From assembly GCF_028476545.1 (NCBI RefSeq), contig NW_026731985.1:1646501-1710500 (forward strand): a stretch of 64,000 nucleotides of DNA. Direction: 5' to 3'. Within the stretch, counting starts at the first letter, position 1. Each line of letters begins with the position of its first letter. This document shows positions 42,256-56,548 of this stretch, in pieces. Source of the stretch: Physella acuta. Lineage: Eukaryota; Mollusca; Gastropoda; Physidae. The translations under genes and the position numbers were made by a program. The notes beneath the pieces were generated by a model. It was not told the origin of the DNA, ran no database searches, and saw nothing but the letters and a program-made list of their open reading frames with translations.

Positions 42256-42735
42256 AACAGCACCCTAGATTTCAGCAGTGCTACTGTAAGAACAAAATAT
42301 CTCTATCATCGTGCCCATGTAAAGTTATTGAAGCGAGAATTAAACTTACCCGTTCTATTCAATCTCTTACATAGCGCACATTCATGTCGTAATTTCTCAC
42401 GGCTATAATTACAGTATAGCTTATTCATTGATTTTAACATATGATAATAAAAAATGTGTATCTCTTTTTCCAGTTAATATAAAAATAGTAGTGGATGAAA
42501 TTTGAAAATTAAGCTGTGTACACCTCCATGTGTAGTTGTACAACTAATATACGTCTAAAACAGACTCAGGTAGGCCTATTGCATGATTACAAGTGTCGCA
42601 ATGTCTTGAAAATACCCACCCGTCTCCAATGGCGGAACTAGAACAAAAGGCCGCACTGCAAATAATGCCGGGCCCCTATATATGGTCATATATATAGGTA
42701 TGGTCATATATATATAGATATGGTCATATATGGGC

Positions 42736-42817
<82 letters not shown>

Positions 42818-43010
42818 CGGTCTCACTACATTTTCAAATTAAACTCCTAATTTAGTAAATAAAAATATGTCATTGGAAATTTTTTCCACCGTGAGACTAA
42901 CAATAACACAAAATATCCCAAACTCAATTCGGGCCTAAAACTGTTTTTTTTTTTCAATTCATTTACTTTTTTGGTCTGATTTTTGTCCCCTTAGCGGCCT
43001 AGGTCTACCC
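42256..43010. other. Intergenic A/T-rich spacer with (TA)n
   Basis: A (TA)n tract runs 42736-42813. CAATGGCGGAACTAGAAC at 42630 looks like a decayed hAT-type end. No gene. Confidence 0.5.
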
Positions 43011-43153
43011 CCTCCCCCGCCCACTGTGTGGTCTTTTGGCTTTGTAGGTCCTTCCCCGTCCCTCCCTTCACTCCTTCCCCACACACCTCCCACACACACC
43101 TCCCACAAACACCTCCCACAAGTAAAGGCATATGTTGTACTTGTTACAGCTAA

Positions 43154-43219
43154 GACATTTGATGCCAGATCAAATTATCCGGTCCCAAATCACGTGATCA
43201 AGGTGTCAAGCAATTACCC
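43154..43219. promoter_or_regulatory. Conserved non-coding block, copy upstream of gene B
   Basis: Aligns with 59290-59353 upstream of gene C. Shared: GAC(A/G)TTTGATGCCAGATC, TCACGTGA and CAATTACC, about 80 percent over 65 bp. TCACGTGA contains a palindromic E-box. The B copy is now 6 kb from the gene B TATA because the 43300-48885 array lies between. A role as an enhancer is inferred only from conservation between paralogous flanks. Confidence 0.6.
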
Positions 43220-43299
43220 ACTGCGGTTTTAAACCACTTTTTGTTCTGACAAATATTCATCCGCAGACTTTTTACCCCTTTAACAACACAACAAGTAGG

Positions 43300-46200
43300 A
43301 CTAGGACCCACACATACAAGACTGACCCAACCAAACGAGACTGACCCACACATCTGACCCACACATACAAGACTGACCCAACCAAACGAGACTGACCCAC
43401 ACATCTGACCCACACATACAAGACTGACCCAACCAAACGAGACTGACCCACACATCTGACCCACACATACAAGACTGACCCACACATCTGACCCACACAT
43501 ACTAGACTGACCCACACATACTAGACTGACCCACACATCTGACCCACACATACTAGACTGACCCACACATACTAGACTGACCCACACATCTGACCCACAC
43601 ATACTAGACTGACCCACACATCTGACCCACACATACTAGACTGACCCACACATCTGACCCACACATACTAGACTGACCCACACATCTGACCCACACATAC
43701 TAGACTGACCCACACATACTAGACTGACCCACACATACTAGACTGACCCACACATCTGACCCACACATACTAGACTGACGCACACATCTGACCCACACAT
43801 ACAAGACTGACCCACACATCTGACCCACACATCTGACCCACACATACTAGACTGACCCACACATCTGACCCACACAAACTAGACTGACCCACACATACTA
43901 GACTGACCCACACATCTGACCCACACCTACTAGACTGACCCACACATCTGTCCCACACATACTAGACTGACCCACACATCTGACCCACACATACTAGACT
44001 GACGCACACATCTGACCCTCACATACTAGACTGACCCACACATCTGACCTACACATACTAGACTGACCCACACATACTAGACTGACCCACACATCTGACC
44101 CACACATACTAGACTGACCCACACATACTAGACTGACCCACACATCTGACCCACACATACTAGACTGACCCACACATACTAGACTGACCCACACATCTGA
44201 CCCACACATCTGACCCACACATCTGACCCACACCTACTAGACTGACCCACACATACTAGACTGACCCACACATCTGACCCACACATACAAGACTGACCCA
44301 CACATCTGACCCACACCTACTAGACTGACCCACACATACTAGACTGACCCACACATCTGACCCACACATACTAGACTGACCCACACATCTGACCCACACA
44401 TACTAGACTGACCCACACATCTGACCCACACCTACTAGACTGACCCACACATCTGACCCACACATACTCGACTGACCCACACATACTAGACTGACCCACA
44501 CATCTGACCCACACATACTAGACTGACCCACACATACTAGACTGACCCACACATACTAGACTGACCCACACATCTGACCCACACATACTAGACTGACCCA
44601 CACATCTGACCCACACATACTAGACTGACCCACACATACTAGACTGACCCACACATCTGACCCACACATACTAGACTGACCCACACATCTGACCCACACA
44701 TACTAGACTGACCCACACATCTGACCCACACATACTAGACTGACCCACACATCTGACCCACACATACTAGACTGACCCACACATACTAGACTGACCCACA
44801 CATCTGACCCACACATACTAGACTGACCCACACATCTGACCCACACATACTAGACTGACCCACACATCTGACCCACACATACTAGACTGACCCACACATA
44901 CTAGACTGACCCACACATCTGACCCACACCTACTAGACTGACCCACACATCTGACCCACACATCTGACCCACACATACTAGACTGACCCACACATCTGAC
45001 CCACACATACTAGACTGACCCACACATACTAGACTGACCCACACATACTAGACTGACCCACACATCTGACCCACACATACTAGACTGACCCACACATCTG
45101 ACCCACACATACTAGACTGACCCACACATACTAGACTGACCCACACATACTAGACTGACCCACACATCTGACCCACACAAACTAGACTGACCCACACATA
45201 CTAGACTGACCCACACATCTGACCCACACCTACTAGACTGACCCACACATCTGTCCCACACATACTAGACTGACCCACACATCTGACCCACACATACTAG
45301 ACTGACCCACACATCTGACCCTCACATACTAGACTGACCCACACATCTGACCCACACCTACTAGACTGACCCACACATCTGACCCACACATACAAGACTG
45401 ACCCACACCTACTAGAATGATCCACACATACTAGACTGACCCACACATCTGACCCACACCTACTAGACTGACCCACACATCTGACCCACACATCTGTCCC
45501 ACACATACTAGACTGACCCACACATACAAGACTGACCCACACATACAAGACTGACCCACACGTCTGACCCACACCTACTAGACTGACCCACACATACTAG
45601 ACTGACCCACACATCTGACCCACACATACTAGACTGACCCACACAAACTAGACTGACCCACACATACTAGACTGACCCACACATCTGACCCACACCTACT
45701 AGACTGACCCACACATCTGTCCCACACATACTAGACTGACCCACACATCTGACCCACACATACTAGACTGACCCACACGTCTGACCCACACCTACTAGAC
45801 TGACCCACACATACTAGACTGACCCACACATCTGACCCACACATACTAGACTGACCCACACATACTAGACTGACCCACACATACTAGACTGACCCACACA
45901 TCTGACCCACACAAACTAGACTGACCCACACATACTAGACTGACCCACACATCTGACCCACACCTACTAGACTGACCCACACATCTGTCCCACACATACT
46001 AGACTGACCCACACATCTGACCCACACATACTAGACTGACGCACACATCTGACCCTCACATACTAGACTGACCCACACATCTGACCTACACATACTAGAC
46101 TGACCCACACATACTAGACTGACCCACACATCTGACCCACACATACTAGACTGACCCACACATACTAGACTGACCCACACATACTAGACTGACCCACACA

Positions 46201-48885
46201 TCTGACCCACACATACTAGACTGACCCACACATCTGACCCACACATACTAGACTGACCCACACATCTGACCCACACATACTCGACTGACCCACACATACT
46301 AGACTGACCCACACATCTGACCCACACATACTAGACTGACCCACACATACTAGACTGACCCACACATACTAGACTGACCCACACATCTGACCCACACATA
46401 CTAGACTGACCCACACATCTGACCCACACATACTAGACTGACCCACACATACTAGACTGACCCACACATCGGACCCACACATACTAGACTGACCCACACA
46501 TCTGACCCACACATACTAGACTGACCCACACATCTGACCCACACATACTAGACTGACCCACACATCTGACCCACACATACTAGACTGACCCACACATACT
46601 AGACTGACCCACACATCTGACCCACACATACTAGACTGACCCACACATCTGACCCACACATACTAGACTGACCCACACATCTGACCCACACATACTAGAC
46701 TGACCCACACATACTAGACTGACCCACACATCTGACCCACACCTACTAGACTGACCCACACATCTGACCCACACATCTGACCCACACATACTAGACTGAC
46801 CCACACATCTGACCCACACATACTAGACTGACCCACACATACTAGACTGACCCACACATACTAGACTGACCCACACATCTGACCCACACATACTAGACTG
46901 ACCCACACATCTGACCCACACATACTAGACTGACCCACACATACTAGACTGACCCACACATACTAGACTGACCCACACATCTGACCCACACAAACTAGAC
47001 TGACCCACACATACTAGACTGACCCACACATCTGACCCACACCTACTAGACTGACCCACACATCTGTCCCACACATACTAGACTGACCCACACATCTGAC
47101 CCACACATACTAGACTGACCCACACATCTGACCCTCACATACTAGACTGACCCACACATCTGACCCACACCTACTAGACTGACCCACACATCTGACCCAC
47201 ACATACAAGACTGACCAACACCTACTAGACTGATCCACACATACTAGACTGACCCACACATCTGACCCACACCTACTAGTTTGACCCACACATCTGACCC
47301 ACACATCTGTCCCACACATACTAGACTGACCCACACATACAAGACTGACCCACACATACAAGACTGACCCACACGTCTGACCCACACCTACTAGACTGAC
47401 CCACACATATTAGACTGACCCACACATCTGACCCACACATACTAGACTGACCCACACATCTGACCCACACATACAAGACTGACCCACACATACAAGACTG
47501 ACCCACGCATCTGACCCTCACATACTAGACTGACCCACACCTACTAGACTGACCCACACATACAAGACTGACCCACACATCTGACCCACACATACAAGAC
47601 TGACCCACACTTACTAGACTGACCCACACATACAAGACTGACCCACACATACTAGACTGACCCACACATCTGACCCACACCTACTAGACTGACCCACACC
47701 TACTAGACTGACCCACACATCTGACCCACACATACAAGACTGACCCACACATACTAGACTGACCCACACATACTAGACTGACCCACACATACTAGACTGA
47801 CCCACACAACTGACCCACATATACTAGACTGACCCACACCTACAAGACATACCCACACATCTGACCCACACAAACTAGACTGACCCACACATCTGACCCA
47901 CACAACTGACCCACACATACTAGACTGACCCACACATACAAGACTGACCCACACATCTGACCCACACATACAAGACTGACCCATACATCTGTCCCACACT
48001 TACTAGACTGACCCACACATCTGACCCACACATACTAGACTGACCCACACATCTGACCCACACATACAAGACTGACCCATACATCTGTCCCACACTTGCT
48101 AGACTGACCCACACATCTGTCCCACACCTACTAGACTGACCCACACATACTAGACTGACCCACACATACTAGACTGACCCACACATCTGACCCACACATA
48201 CAAGACTGACCCACACATCTGACCCACACATACTAGACTGACCCACACATACTAGACTGACCCACACATACTAGACTGACCCACACATCTGACCCACACC
48301 TACTAGACTGACCCACACATCTGACCCTCACATACTAGACTGACCCACACATACTAGACTGACCCACACATACTAGACTGACCCACACATCTGACCCACA
48401 CATACTAGACTGACCCACACATCTGACCCACACATACAAGACTGACCCATACATCTGTCCCACACTTGCTAGACTGACCCACACATCTGACCCACACATA
48501 CTAGACTGACCCACACATACTAGACTGACCCACACATACTAGACTGACCCACACATCTGACCCACACATACTAGACTGACCCACACATCTGACCCACACA
48601 TACTAGACTGACCCACACATACTAGACTGACCCACACATACTAGACTGACCCACACAAACTAGACTGACCCACACATACTAGACTGACCCACACATCTGA
48701 CCCACACCTACTAGACTGACCCACACATCTGACCCACACATACTAGACTGACCCACACATCTGACCCACACTTGCTAGACTGACCCACACATCTGACCCA
48801 CACATACTAGACTGACCCACACATACTAGACTGACCCACACATACTAGACTGACCCACACATCTGACCCACACATACTAGACCTA
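43300..48885. repeat. 5.6-kb minisatellite of 13- and 19-bp modules
   Basis: Two modules alternate: GACCCACACATCT (13 bp) and GACCCACACATACTAGACT (19 bp), with variants ACAAGACT, CCTACTAG, GACGCAC and TGTCCCAC. The order of variants shows large internal duplications, for example 44460-45600 with 46273-47413 (shift 1813 bp) and a GACGCACACATCTGACCCTC block at 44001 and 46038. No exon border is recognised at either edge. Confidence 0.96.
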
Positions 48886-49190
48886 CCCATACATACACCT
48901 CCACGTGTCCCGTACTAAAATTACCCACACAGTTTTATGAATATCTGTATTCAATTCTGATAGCCGTAACGAAATATTTAACAGGATCTAGAAAATATGC
49001 CCACCACCCCCTCAAGCTCTCTCCCACCCTCACTTACGTAACGCTATGTCACCCAAATCTTAAGTTTAATCAACCCCCACCTCCACACACACTCTATTTT
49101 CTATAACGCAAATGTTTTACAACGTATTCAGATGTATCCTGTTTACCCATAAACCATTAACTATTGTTTTGGGCCCAGATCACATGACCG
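48886..49190. other. Gene B upstream region
   Basis: Unique-looking, with an E-box CCACGTGT at 48901 and C-rich stretches. Confidence 0.45.
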
Positions 49191-49193
49191 AAT

Positions 49194-49240
49194 GGCGTCA
49201 GTTGATTGGTCACAAATGTATATATATAGAAGTAAACTTA
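49194..49240 (+). promoter_or_regulatory. Gene B core promoter
   Basis: An inverted CCAAT box (GATTGG, 49204-49209) and, 10 bp on, a TATA box (TATATATATAGAAGTAAA from 49219). The same order and spacing, with GATTGG(C/T)CACA and TATAGAAGTAAA, occurs before gene C. Transcription start is probably near 49250. Confidence 0.7.
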
Positions 49241-49309
49241 AGCTGTAATATATCTCACTTGGACAAGGTGATTCAGCTTTGGAGGAACAACATCACTACG
49301 ACACTAAGT

Positions 49310-49383
49310 CACCACATCCCTACGCTACTACACCACTACGCTACTACACCACTACGCTACTACACCACTACGCTACTACACGA
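49310..49383 (+). repeat. 18-bp array in the gene B leader
   Basis: Four units of CTACGCTACTACACCACT that stop 5-6 bp before the ATG at 49388, a position matching the 18-bp array in front of gene A although the sequences differ. Confidence 0.88.
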
Positions 49384-49387
49384 CATT

Positions 49388-49540
49388 ATGGCCACGAGAC
49401 CTGAATTGCCAGATGGACTTCTCGGAGCTCTGCCAAAGTTTAGTGAGCTTAAGCTCAAAACTGACAGCCACAGACAATCCGAGTTTCAAGTGGCAGCTAA
49501 CAATGTATGCATCAGGATCAAGACAGCTATTCCTGTCAAG
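49388..49540 (+). CDS. Gene B exon 1
   Basis: MATRPELPDGLLGALPKF to AIPVK, donor GTAAGA at 49541. The start is supported by alignment with genes A and C. Confidence 0.87.
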
Positions 49541-51059
49541 GTAAGATCTTTCTAGAACTACTTCCGCTGTGTGCTTAGATATTTCAAGCAGCTTGTCAGT
49601 CATCGAGGGTACACCAGGATAACATTTTTCGGTCGAACGGCCTTCGGACAAGTATCAATTCGGGCATTTGTCGCATTCGGGCAAGTGTCCATTCGGGCAT
49701 TTGTCGCATACAGGCAAGTGTCCATTCGGGCATTTGTCGCAATCGGGCAAGTATCCATTCGGGCATTTGTCGCATTCGGGCAAGTGTCCATTCGGGCATT
49801 TGTCATTTTCAGGCAAGTGTCCATTCGGGCATTTGTCGCATTCGGGCAAGTATCCAATCCATTCGGGCATTTGTGCATTTGTCGCATACAGGCAAGCGTC
49901 CATTCGGGCATTTGTCGCATTCAGGCAAGTGTCCATTCGGGCATTTGTCGCATTCGGGCATTTGTCGCATTCGGGCAAGTATCCATTCGGGCAAGTGTCC
50001 ATTCGGGCATTTGTTGAATTCGGGCATTTGTCGCATTCGGGCAAGTGTCCATTCGGGCATGTGTCGCATTCGGGCAAGTGTCCATTAGGGCATTTGTCGC
50101 ATTCGGGCATTTGTCGCATTCGGGCAAGTATCCATTCGGGCAAGTGTCCATTCGGGCATTTGTTGAATTCGGGCATTTGTCGCATTCGGGCAAGTGTCCA
50201 TTCGGGCATTTGTCGCATTCGGGCATTTGTCACATTCGGGCAAGTGTCCATTCGGGCATTTGTCGCATTCGGGCATTTGTCGCATTCGGGCATTTGTCAC
50301 ATTCGGGCAAGTGTCCATTCGGGCATTTGTCCCATTCGGGCAAGTGTCCATTCGGGCAAGTGTCCATTCGGGCAAGTGTCCATTCGGGCAAGTGTCCATT
50401 CGGGCATTTGTCGCATTCGGGCAAGTGTCTATTCGGGCATTTGTCGCATTCGTGAAAGTGTCTTTCGGAAAACGTCCGGCTCCCATTTAAAGCTAATGGG
50501 TAATAAACTTTAATTAAACTAACTTTTCTTTCCCCGCCAGGTGGGAACCAAGTTAACCCAGTGTGACGGGGAGAAAGTTCTGCCAGACTATGTCTTGACA
50601 CAGAGACCAGACGAGACGTACGTCTGTTTCCACCTTGGCTTCCCCTCCTCCGGCTGGTACACCTTCACCATCTTCGCCCTGCGGGAGACCGACCCCAGTG
50701 AATCAATGCCTAACGTCTACACCTACCTGATCGACGCGGTGGTTCCCAAACCAGCCCGGACCTACCCCAAGGTGTACACAAAGTTCTACACGGACTACTG
50801 TGTCCTGGAGCAACCTATGGTGCTGAACGCCCAACAGAAGCATCTTGACCAGGTCAAGTTCGACCTTCTGGTGCCTGGAGCTAACAAGGTTGCTGTCCAT
50901 GTAGGGGACGAGTGGTTCAAGTTGACCAAGATCGGGGACAACTGGCAGGATACCCTTGACCTTCATGAGTACAATCAACCTAAGGCCAAAGTTCAAGTGA
51001 TGGCAACATACGATGAAGAAGGCATCAACTACAAGGGTCTGTTGGAGTATGTTCTGTAG
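49388..51059 (+). CDS. Gene B: small KY/hillarin-type Ig-like protein, 223 aa
   Basis: Exons 49388-49540 (51 codons) and 50541-51059 (172 codons plus stop), phase 0. N-terminal DGLLGALPKFSELKLKTDSH and module CFHLGFPSSGWYTFTIFAL, NVYTYLIDA, DEWFKL are collinear with gene A. No signal peptide or membrane segment is seen. Function is not known; the resemblance to the Ig-like module of kyphoscoliosis peptidase/hillarin suggests a protein-interaction role. The intron of 1000 bp is mostly minisatellite. A TATA and CCAAT promoter precedes it. The middle of exon 2 is identical to gene A, a sign of gene conversion. Confidence 0.78.
49640..50458. repeat. Minisatellite in the gene B intron
   Basis: About 48 units of two kinds, GGGCATTTGTCGCATTC (17 bp) and GGGCAAGTGTCCATTC (16 bp), in mixed order. 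The second contains CGG|GCAAGT, similar to a GC-AG type donor. It starts about 80 bp after the real donor and ends about 80 bp before the acceptor, so it includes neither. Confidence 0.93.
50541..51059 (+). CDS. Gene B exon 2 (KY-like Ig module)
   Basis: Starts after TTTCCCCGCCAG at 50540 with VGTKLTQCDGEK and ends LLEYVL then TAG. Same 519-nt length as gene A exon 2, no gaps. Confidence 0.92.
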   Translation: MGTKLTQCDGEKVLPDYVLTQRPDETYVCFHLGFPSSGWYTFTIFALRETDPSESMPNVYTYLIDAVVPKPARTYPKVYTKFYTDYCVLEQPMVLNAQQKHLDQVKFDLLVPGANKVAVHVGDEWFKLTKIGDNWQDTLDLHEYNQPKAKVQVMATYDEEGINYKGLLEYVL

Positions 51060-51074
51060 GAATAGGCTCTGACA

Positions 51075-51740
51075 CGGGATGTATGTGAGGTGCCAGTCTC
51101 TAGCACGTTTGTATGTGAGCGGTGCAAGTCTCTAGCACCAGCTGTATGTGAGAGGTGCAAGTCTCTAGCACGTTTGTATGTGATAGGTGCAAGTCTCTAG
51201 CACCGGCTGTATGCGTGGTGCAAGTCTCTAGCACCAGCTGTATGTGAGAGGTGCAAGTCTCTAGCACGTTTGTATGTAATAGGTGCAAGTCTCTAGCACT
51301 AGCTGTATGCGTGGTGCAAGTCTCTAGCACCAGCTGTATGTGAGAGGTGCAAGTCTCTAGCACGTTTGTATGTGATAGGTGCAAGTCTCTAGCACCGGCT
51401 GTATGTAAGAGGGGCCAACTCTAGCACCAGCTGTATGTGAGAGGTCCAAGTCTCTAGCACCAGCTGTATGCATGGTGCAAGTCTCTAGCACCAGCTGTAT
51501 GTGAGAAGTGCCAACTCTAGCACCGGCTGTATGTAAGAGGTGCCAACTTTAGCACCAGCTGCATGTCAGAGGTGCAAGTCTCTAGCACCGGCTGTATGTG
51601 ATAGGTGCAAGTCTCTAGCACCGGCTGTATGTGAGAGGTGCCAACTCTAGCACCAGCTGTATGTGAGAGGTGCAAGACTCTAGCTCCGCCTGTATGTTAG
51701 AAGTGTCAACTCTAGCACCGCCTGTATGTGTGAAATGCCA
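51075..51740 (+). repeat. 33-bp minisatellite in the gene B 3' UTR
   Basis: About 20 units of GGTGCAAGTCTCTAGCACCA plus GCTGTATGTGAGA, beginning within 20 bp of the stop codon. Confidence 0.92.
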
Positions 51741-51961
51741 GGCTGTAGCACCTACATGTTTGAGACTTCCAGCACTTTTTGTATCTCAGAAAACTGTTTT
51801 CTTCTAGACGTGGTTCAACTAGGCTGTAACTAGAGAAACAACTCTTGGATATTTTATTTCTCTGTGTATCATTAGATTGTGTCACTACACACAAACTTAC
51901 AACTTTATTATCGTCTTAGTCATGAAATTCAGGCCTGTAAAATTTGTATGTACTTTATAAC

Positions 51962-51967
51962 AATAAA
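51962..51967 (+). terminator. Candidate polyadenylation signal of gene B
   Basis: AATAAA about 900 bp after the stop, followed by a T/G-rich stretch. Confidence 0.6.
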
Positions 51968-51989
51968 GTTAAAAATTGTGTGTATTTTG

Positions 51990-53384
<1,395 letters not shown>

Positions 53385-53453
53385 TTGTTTCTTGGGAGGG
53401 GTGTGACACCACGAAGTGCCGCACCGGACGACACCCGACCTTGCGACGCCACT
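53385..53453 (-). mobile_element. hAT-like element end
   Basis: The minus strand starts CAGTGGCGTCGCAAGGTCGG and continues G-rich, the style of hAT-type MITE ends. The other end was not located. Confidence 0.4.
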
Positions 53454-53839
53454 GTTCAACACATCAGGCCACCTCAACACATCAACCCACCTAAGCACAA
53501 CAACCAACCTCAACACATCAACCCACCTCAACACATGGGTATGAAACCAAGTAAAACTGGTCTATTGTGCCGAGCCATAAAAGACGACTTAACTTTTCCC
53601 AGTCTGTGGTGTGATGTTACGCAATTGTCCCTGTGGTATAATGTTACCCAATTGTCCCCAGCAGTTTCTACCAGCCCACGCACAACATATCCCACCGTAT
53701 GTGAGATCAGTTCGTGTGTTATGTCACATATTCAGACACGTGACGTGTGCTGGCACGTTGTTGTTTCTTGAGGCGGAAGGGAATTTTCTAATTAAGTAGA
53801 GTAAACAGAAAGTTAACATTTCAAACTTGGCGGTCTGTG
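53454..53839. other. Intergenic spacer
   Basis: A short CAACACATCAACCCACCT repeat at 53458-53535. Nothing else. Confidence 0.5.
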
Positions 53840-54010
53840 TGGCAGGTGAAGTAGAGTTACCTCTGTCTGTGGAGGGATTTTGTGGTCAGCACTGTATGCA
53901 GGTGCTTTATCTTTCCCTAGCGTAAAAAAGTGCTCGAACTCGAACATTTTGGGGTTAGCAGTCGAATGTACCACCACTCGGCCATACCGTTGTCTTTCTA
54001 CCTTACTTAA
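53840..54010 (-). mobile_element. tRNA-derived SINE copy (decayed)
   Basis: The minus strand reads a tRNA-like head (GTGGTACATTCGACTGCTAA, then GTTCGAG) and a shortened body with CAGTGCTGACC. Same family as 12225. Confidence 0.6.
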
Positions 54011-54319
54011 GAAATTCCTCAGTCCCCTGTTAAAGTTAGACACGTATCACAGAAATCGTACAACAGCCAGATAATATTTTTGTTTTCTTTTGAAAGGGTC
54101 GCAAGTCACGTGCTAGTTATTTTTGTAGACCAGTCATGTGACAGGGAAAACATTCGTCACGGATGTTTACAGGTAAAGTCAAGAGATTGGTCATTGATGG
54201 TGGGGGGGGGGGGGGGGGAGGGGGGGGGGGGGATGTCACAAAGAAAATATTGGTCTACGCCTGCGCATATGTATGTGCACACGAGATGTAGCTGATATCC
54301 TACGGTTAGCTGTCATTCC

Positions 54320-54565
54320 TTTGTTTGTTGAATACCTGCAAGATTTAACCTGTATGTTGAATACCCGCAAAATTTCATCTGATGTATGTTGAATACCTGC
54401 AACATTTGGCCTGATGTTTGTTGCATACCTGCACGATTTCACCTAATGTTTGTTAAACACCTGCAATATTTAACCTGTATGTTGAATACCTGCAAGATTT
54501 CACCTGATGTATGTTGAATACCTGTAACATTTGACCTGATGTTTGTTGGATCACCTGCAAGATAA
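54320..54565. repeat. 30-bp degenerate repeat
   Basis: About 8 units of TGTTGAATACCTGCAAGATT plus TCACCTGATG. Confidence 0.85.
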
Positions 54566-54736
54566 TACCAGATCAGGTGATACTTTATAGCACTTGGATG
54601 AACGGTGTCAGACCGCATTCGACTTTTATTTTTTATACAAAACATTGAGAAAAATCGCAGACTGCCGGGGTGCCACTCCTGTGAATTCGATTTTTTTTTC
54701 CGCATATCACTCCCCAGGAGTATTCTCAACAACTTC

Positions 54737-55015
54737 CAGAGGCGTTGCGACCCTTCCCGGCGCCCGGGGACAAACTTTCAATTTGGCGGCCCCCCTCGGG
54801 AGCAAATTTTCAAATTTATCAATTTGGACCCCCCCCCCCCCTCAACATCGATTCGAACCCTCCCCCTCAACTGCACCCCCACCCCCCTTCAAACTTCAAA
54901 AATGCAGCTAAATTGACATTTTAATTTGTTTTTACAACCCATTTTGGCGCCCCCTAAGGTCGGCGCCCAGGGACATATGTCCGTCCCCCCCCTGCCCCCC
55001 ATCGCTACGCCTCTG
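54737..55015. mobile_element. hAT-type MITE with 8-bp target duplication
   Basis: CAGAGGCGTTGCGACCC at the left and ATCGCTACGCCTCTG at the right are inverted ends. ACAACTTC flanks both sides (54729-54736 and 55016-55023). The interior is C-rich. No coding content. Confidence 0.88.
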
Positions 55016-55039
55016 ACAACTTCCCAAAGATTCATAGCG

Positions 55040-55148
55040 GTAGAATGAAAACAAAATATTTTTCCGACTCAGGGCGATGTAAAACGTCGAGACATGTGAA
55101 ATTCTCGATTTCGATTAATTGCACTATTGCAATACTTTCTTTATGCTA
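55040..55148 (-). mobile_element. Truncated copy of the ACTTTCTCG dispersed element
   Basis: The reverse complement reads AAGAAAGTATTGCAATAG, then CTCGACGTTTTACATC and GAGTCGGAAAAATA, matching 7900-7975. Confidence 0.6.
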
Positions 55149-55152
55149 AGTC

Positions 55153-56548
55153 AGGTCGGCAACCTTTTGGGGCGGGAGAGCCAAAAGCGACATTTTTCAA
55201 AATCTCGCAGTTTTTAAAGAGCCACTTACAAATATATTTTTTTCAGTATTATGGTATTTGATTAGAATTAGGTAAATAAATTCAAATAAATTGGTTTAAG
55301 TATAAAATAATATATATTCATACAAATACATACACGTTTCGCACAAAACATAGTAAAGAATTTTAGCTAGCTCCGCTAGGATAATAAAATCAAATTATCA
55401 GCTAGAGCACTATCCTTACCCAATTTAGAAGCTAATAACTAAAAAAAAACTGAAATTAATGCACACTGACACACACAAAAATGCCTTCTGAATAAAATAA
55501 CAAATACAATTAAAAATATTCGAAAAAAAATTCATAAAAACACGTTTTAATAACATAAAAGAAAAGCGTGGGTCTCTTTCTAAATATTAGTAAAGGTATC
55601 CAATAGATACTAAAGTGGCCCACGCTTTTCCTTTATAGTAATTTAAATAGTAGTGTCTAATATTTAGGAAGAGACCCACCCTTTTCTATATGGTTATTTA
55701 AATAGTAGTGTATAATTTATTTTCTACTTTTTAGTACATTATTACATAAAAGCTTGTTATTGTTATTAAAACGTTTTTTATGAATTTTTTTTCAGTACTT
55801 TACATGGTTTATTTACAATAGTTACATGACTAAAAACCATTGTCAAGTTTATAGCTAAAGTTTCAGTAAAATATTAAGGGACGGCGTATTCTAGTGGTAA
55901 AGAACTATACTGCTGACCCGACTAAAAACCATCGCGCGCCAATTGAACGTGATGACGCGCATTTGACGTAGAGCCCCCCTCGCTCCACGCCCAACACGGC
56001 CGTGATGACGCGTGTGGATAGAACTGCCTACTAATTCGGTCCAAATTTTAATTAATTCATAAAAAATTAATCAGGCATCCAATTAAGTCAAATTTAATGT
56101 CATAATGCATTGTCTTTATGTCTTGACCCACGTACCAATTACCGTAACAATAACCGTATCTGTCAGTTAGAAGTGTCCGAATTTTCGCTCCGGCGTTTCA
56201 ATCTAGACAGACAGACAGAGGAAGCGAATGTAATTTTAAAAAATGTGCACTTCGGTAGGGGAAAGCATGGAACCACTGCCACGGGACTAACCACAGCACA
56301 ATTGTGGGGCTGGGCCTTGTGTCCAAGTAGCTGTCAGCATACAGTCTACTCCATCTATTCTTAGTGTTTTTATCTTGTTTAAAGTTGTTGTTTTTTACAG
56401 TATAATATTTTTATGAGTTATGAAAATGAAATAATATAATAATTATGGAACTGGAGAGCCGCATCTTGACATTAAAAGAGCCGCATGCGGCTCGCGAGCC
56501 GCAGGTTGTCGACCCCCCCTTTTTTTTTAATTTTTTTTCCGACCCCTG
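55153..56548. mobile_element. hAT-like non-autonomous element
   Basis: Left end CAGGTCGGCAACCTTTTGGG, right part GAGCCGCAGGTTGTCGACCC, then a T-rich stretch and GACCCCTG at 56541-56548. The body is A/T-rich. The flanks ATGCTAAGT and ATGTTAAGT are a possible imperfect duplication. A palindromic element is nested within. No transposase seen. Confidence 0.6.
55505..55800. mobile_element. Nested palindromic MITE
   Basis: AAAATTCATAAAAACACGTT at the left is mirrored by AACGTTTTTTATGAATTTT at the right. Inside, GCGTGGGTCTCTTTCTAAAT is mirrored by ATATTTAGGAAGAGACCCAC. Confidence 0.55.

Noticed and set aside
43198-48535. Many minus-strand frames with CVGQ/WVSLVCVGQ repeats
   Set aside because: Produced by the 13/19-bp minisatellite; interrupted irregularly, with no start context or conserved domain.
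49640-50458. GC-AG type donors (CGG|GCAAGT) in the gene B intron array as evidence of donor-seeded growth
   Set aside because: The array does not touch the real donor (GTAAGA at 49541) and shares no exon bases with it, so the resemblance is probably chance.
49571-50601. Frames of 100-281 codons on both strands (HSGKCPFGHLS, ATNARMDTCPN)
   Set aside because: They cross the intronic minisatellite of gene B and read into exon 2 out of frame.
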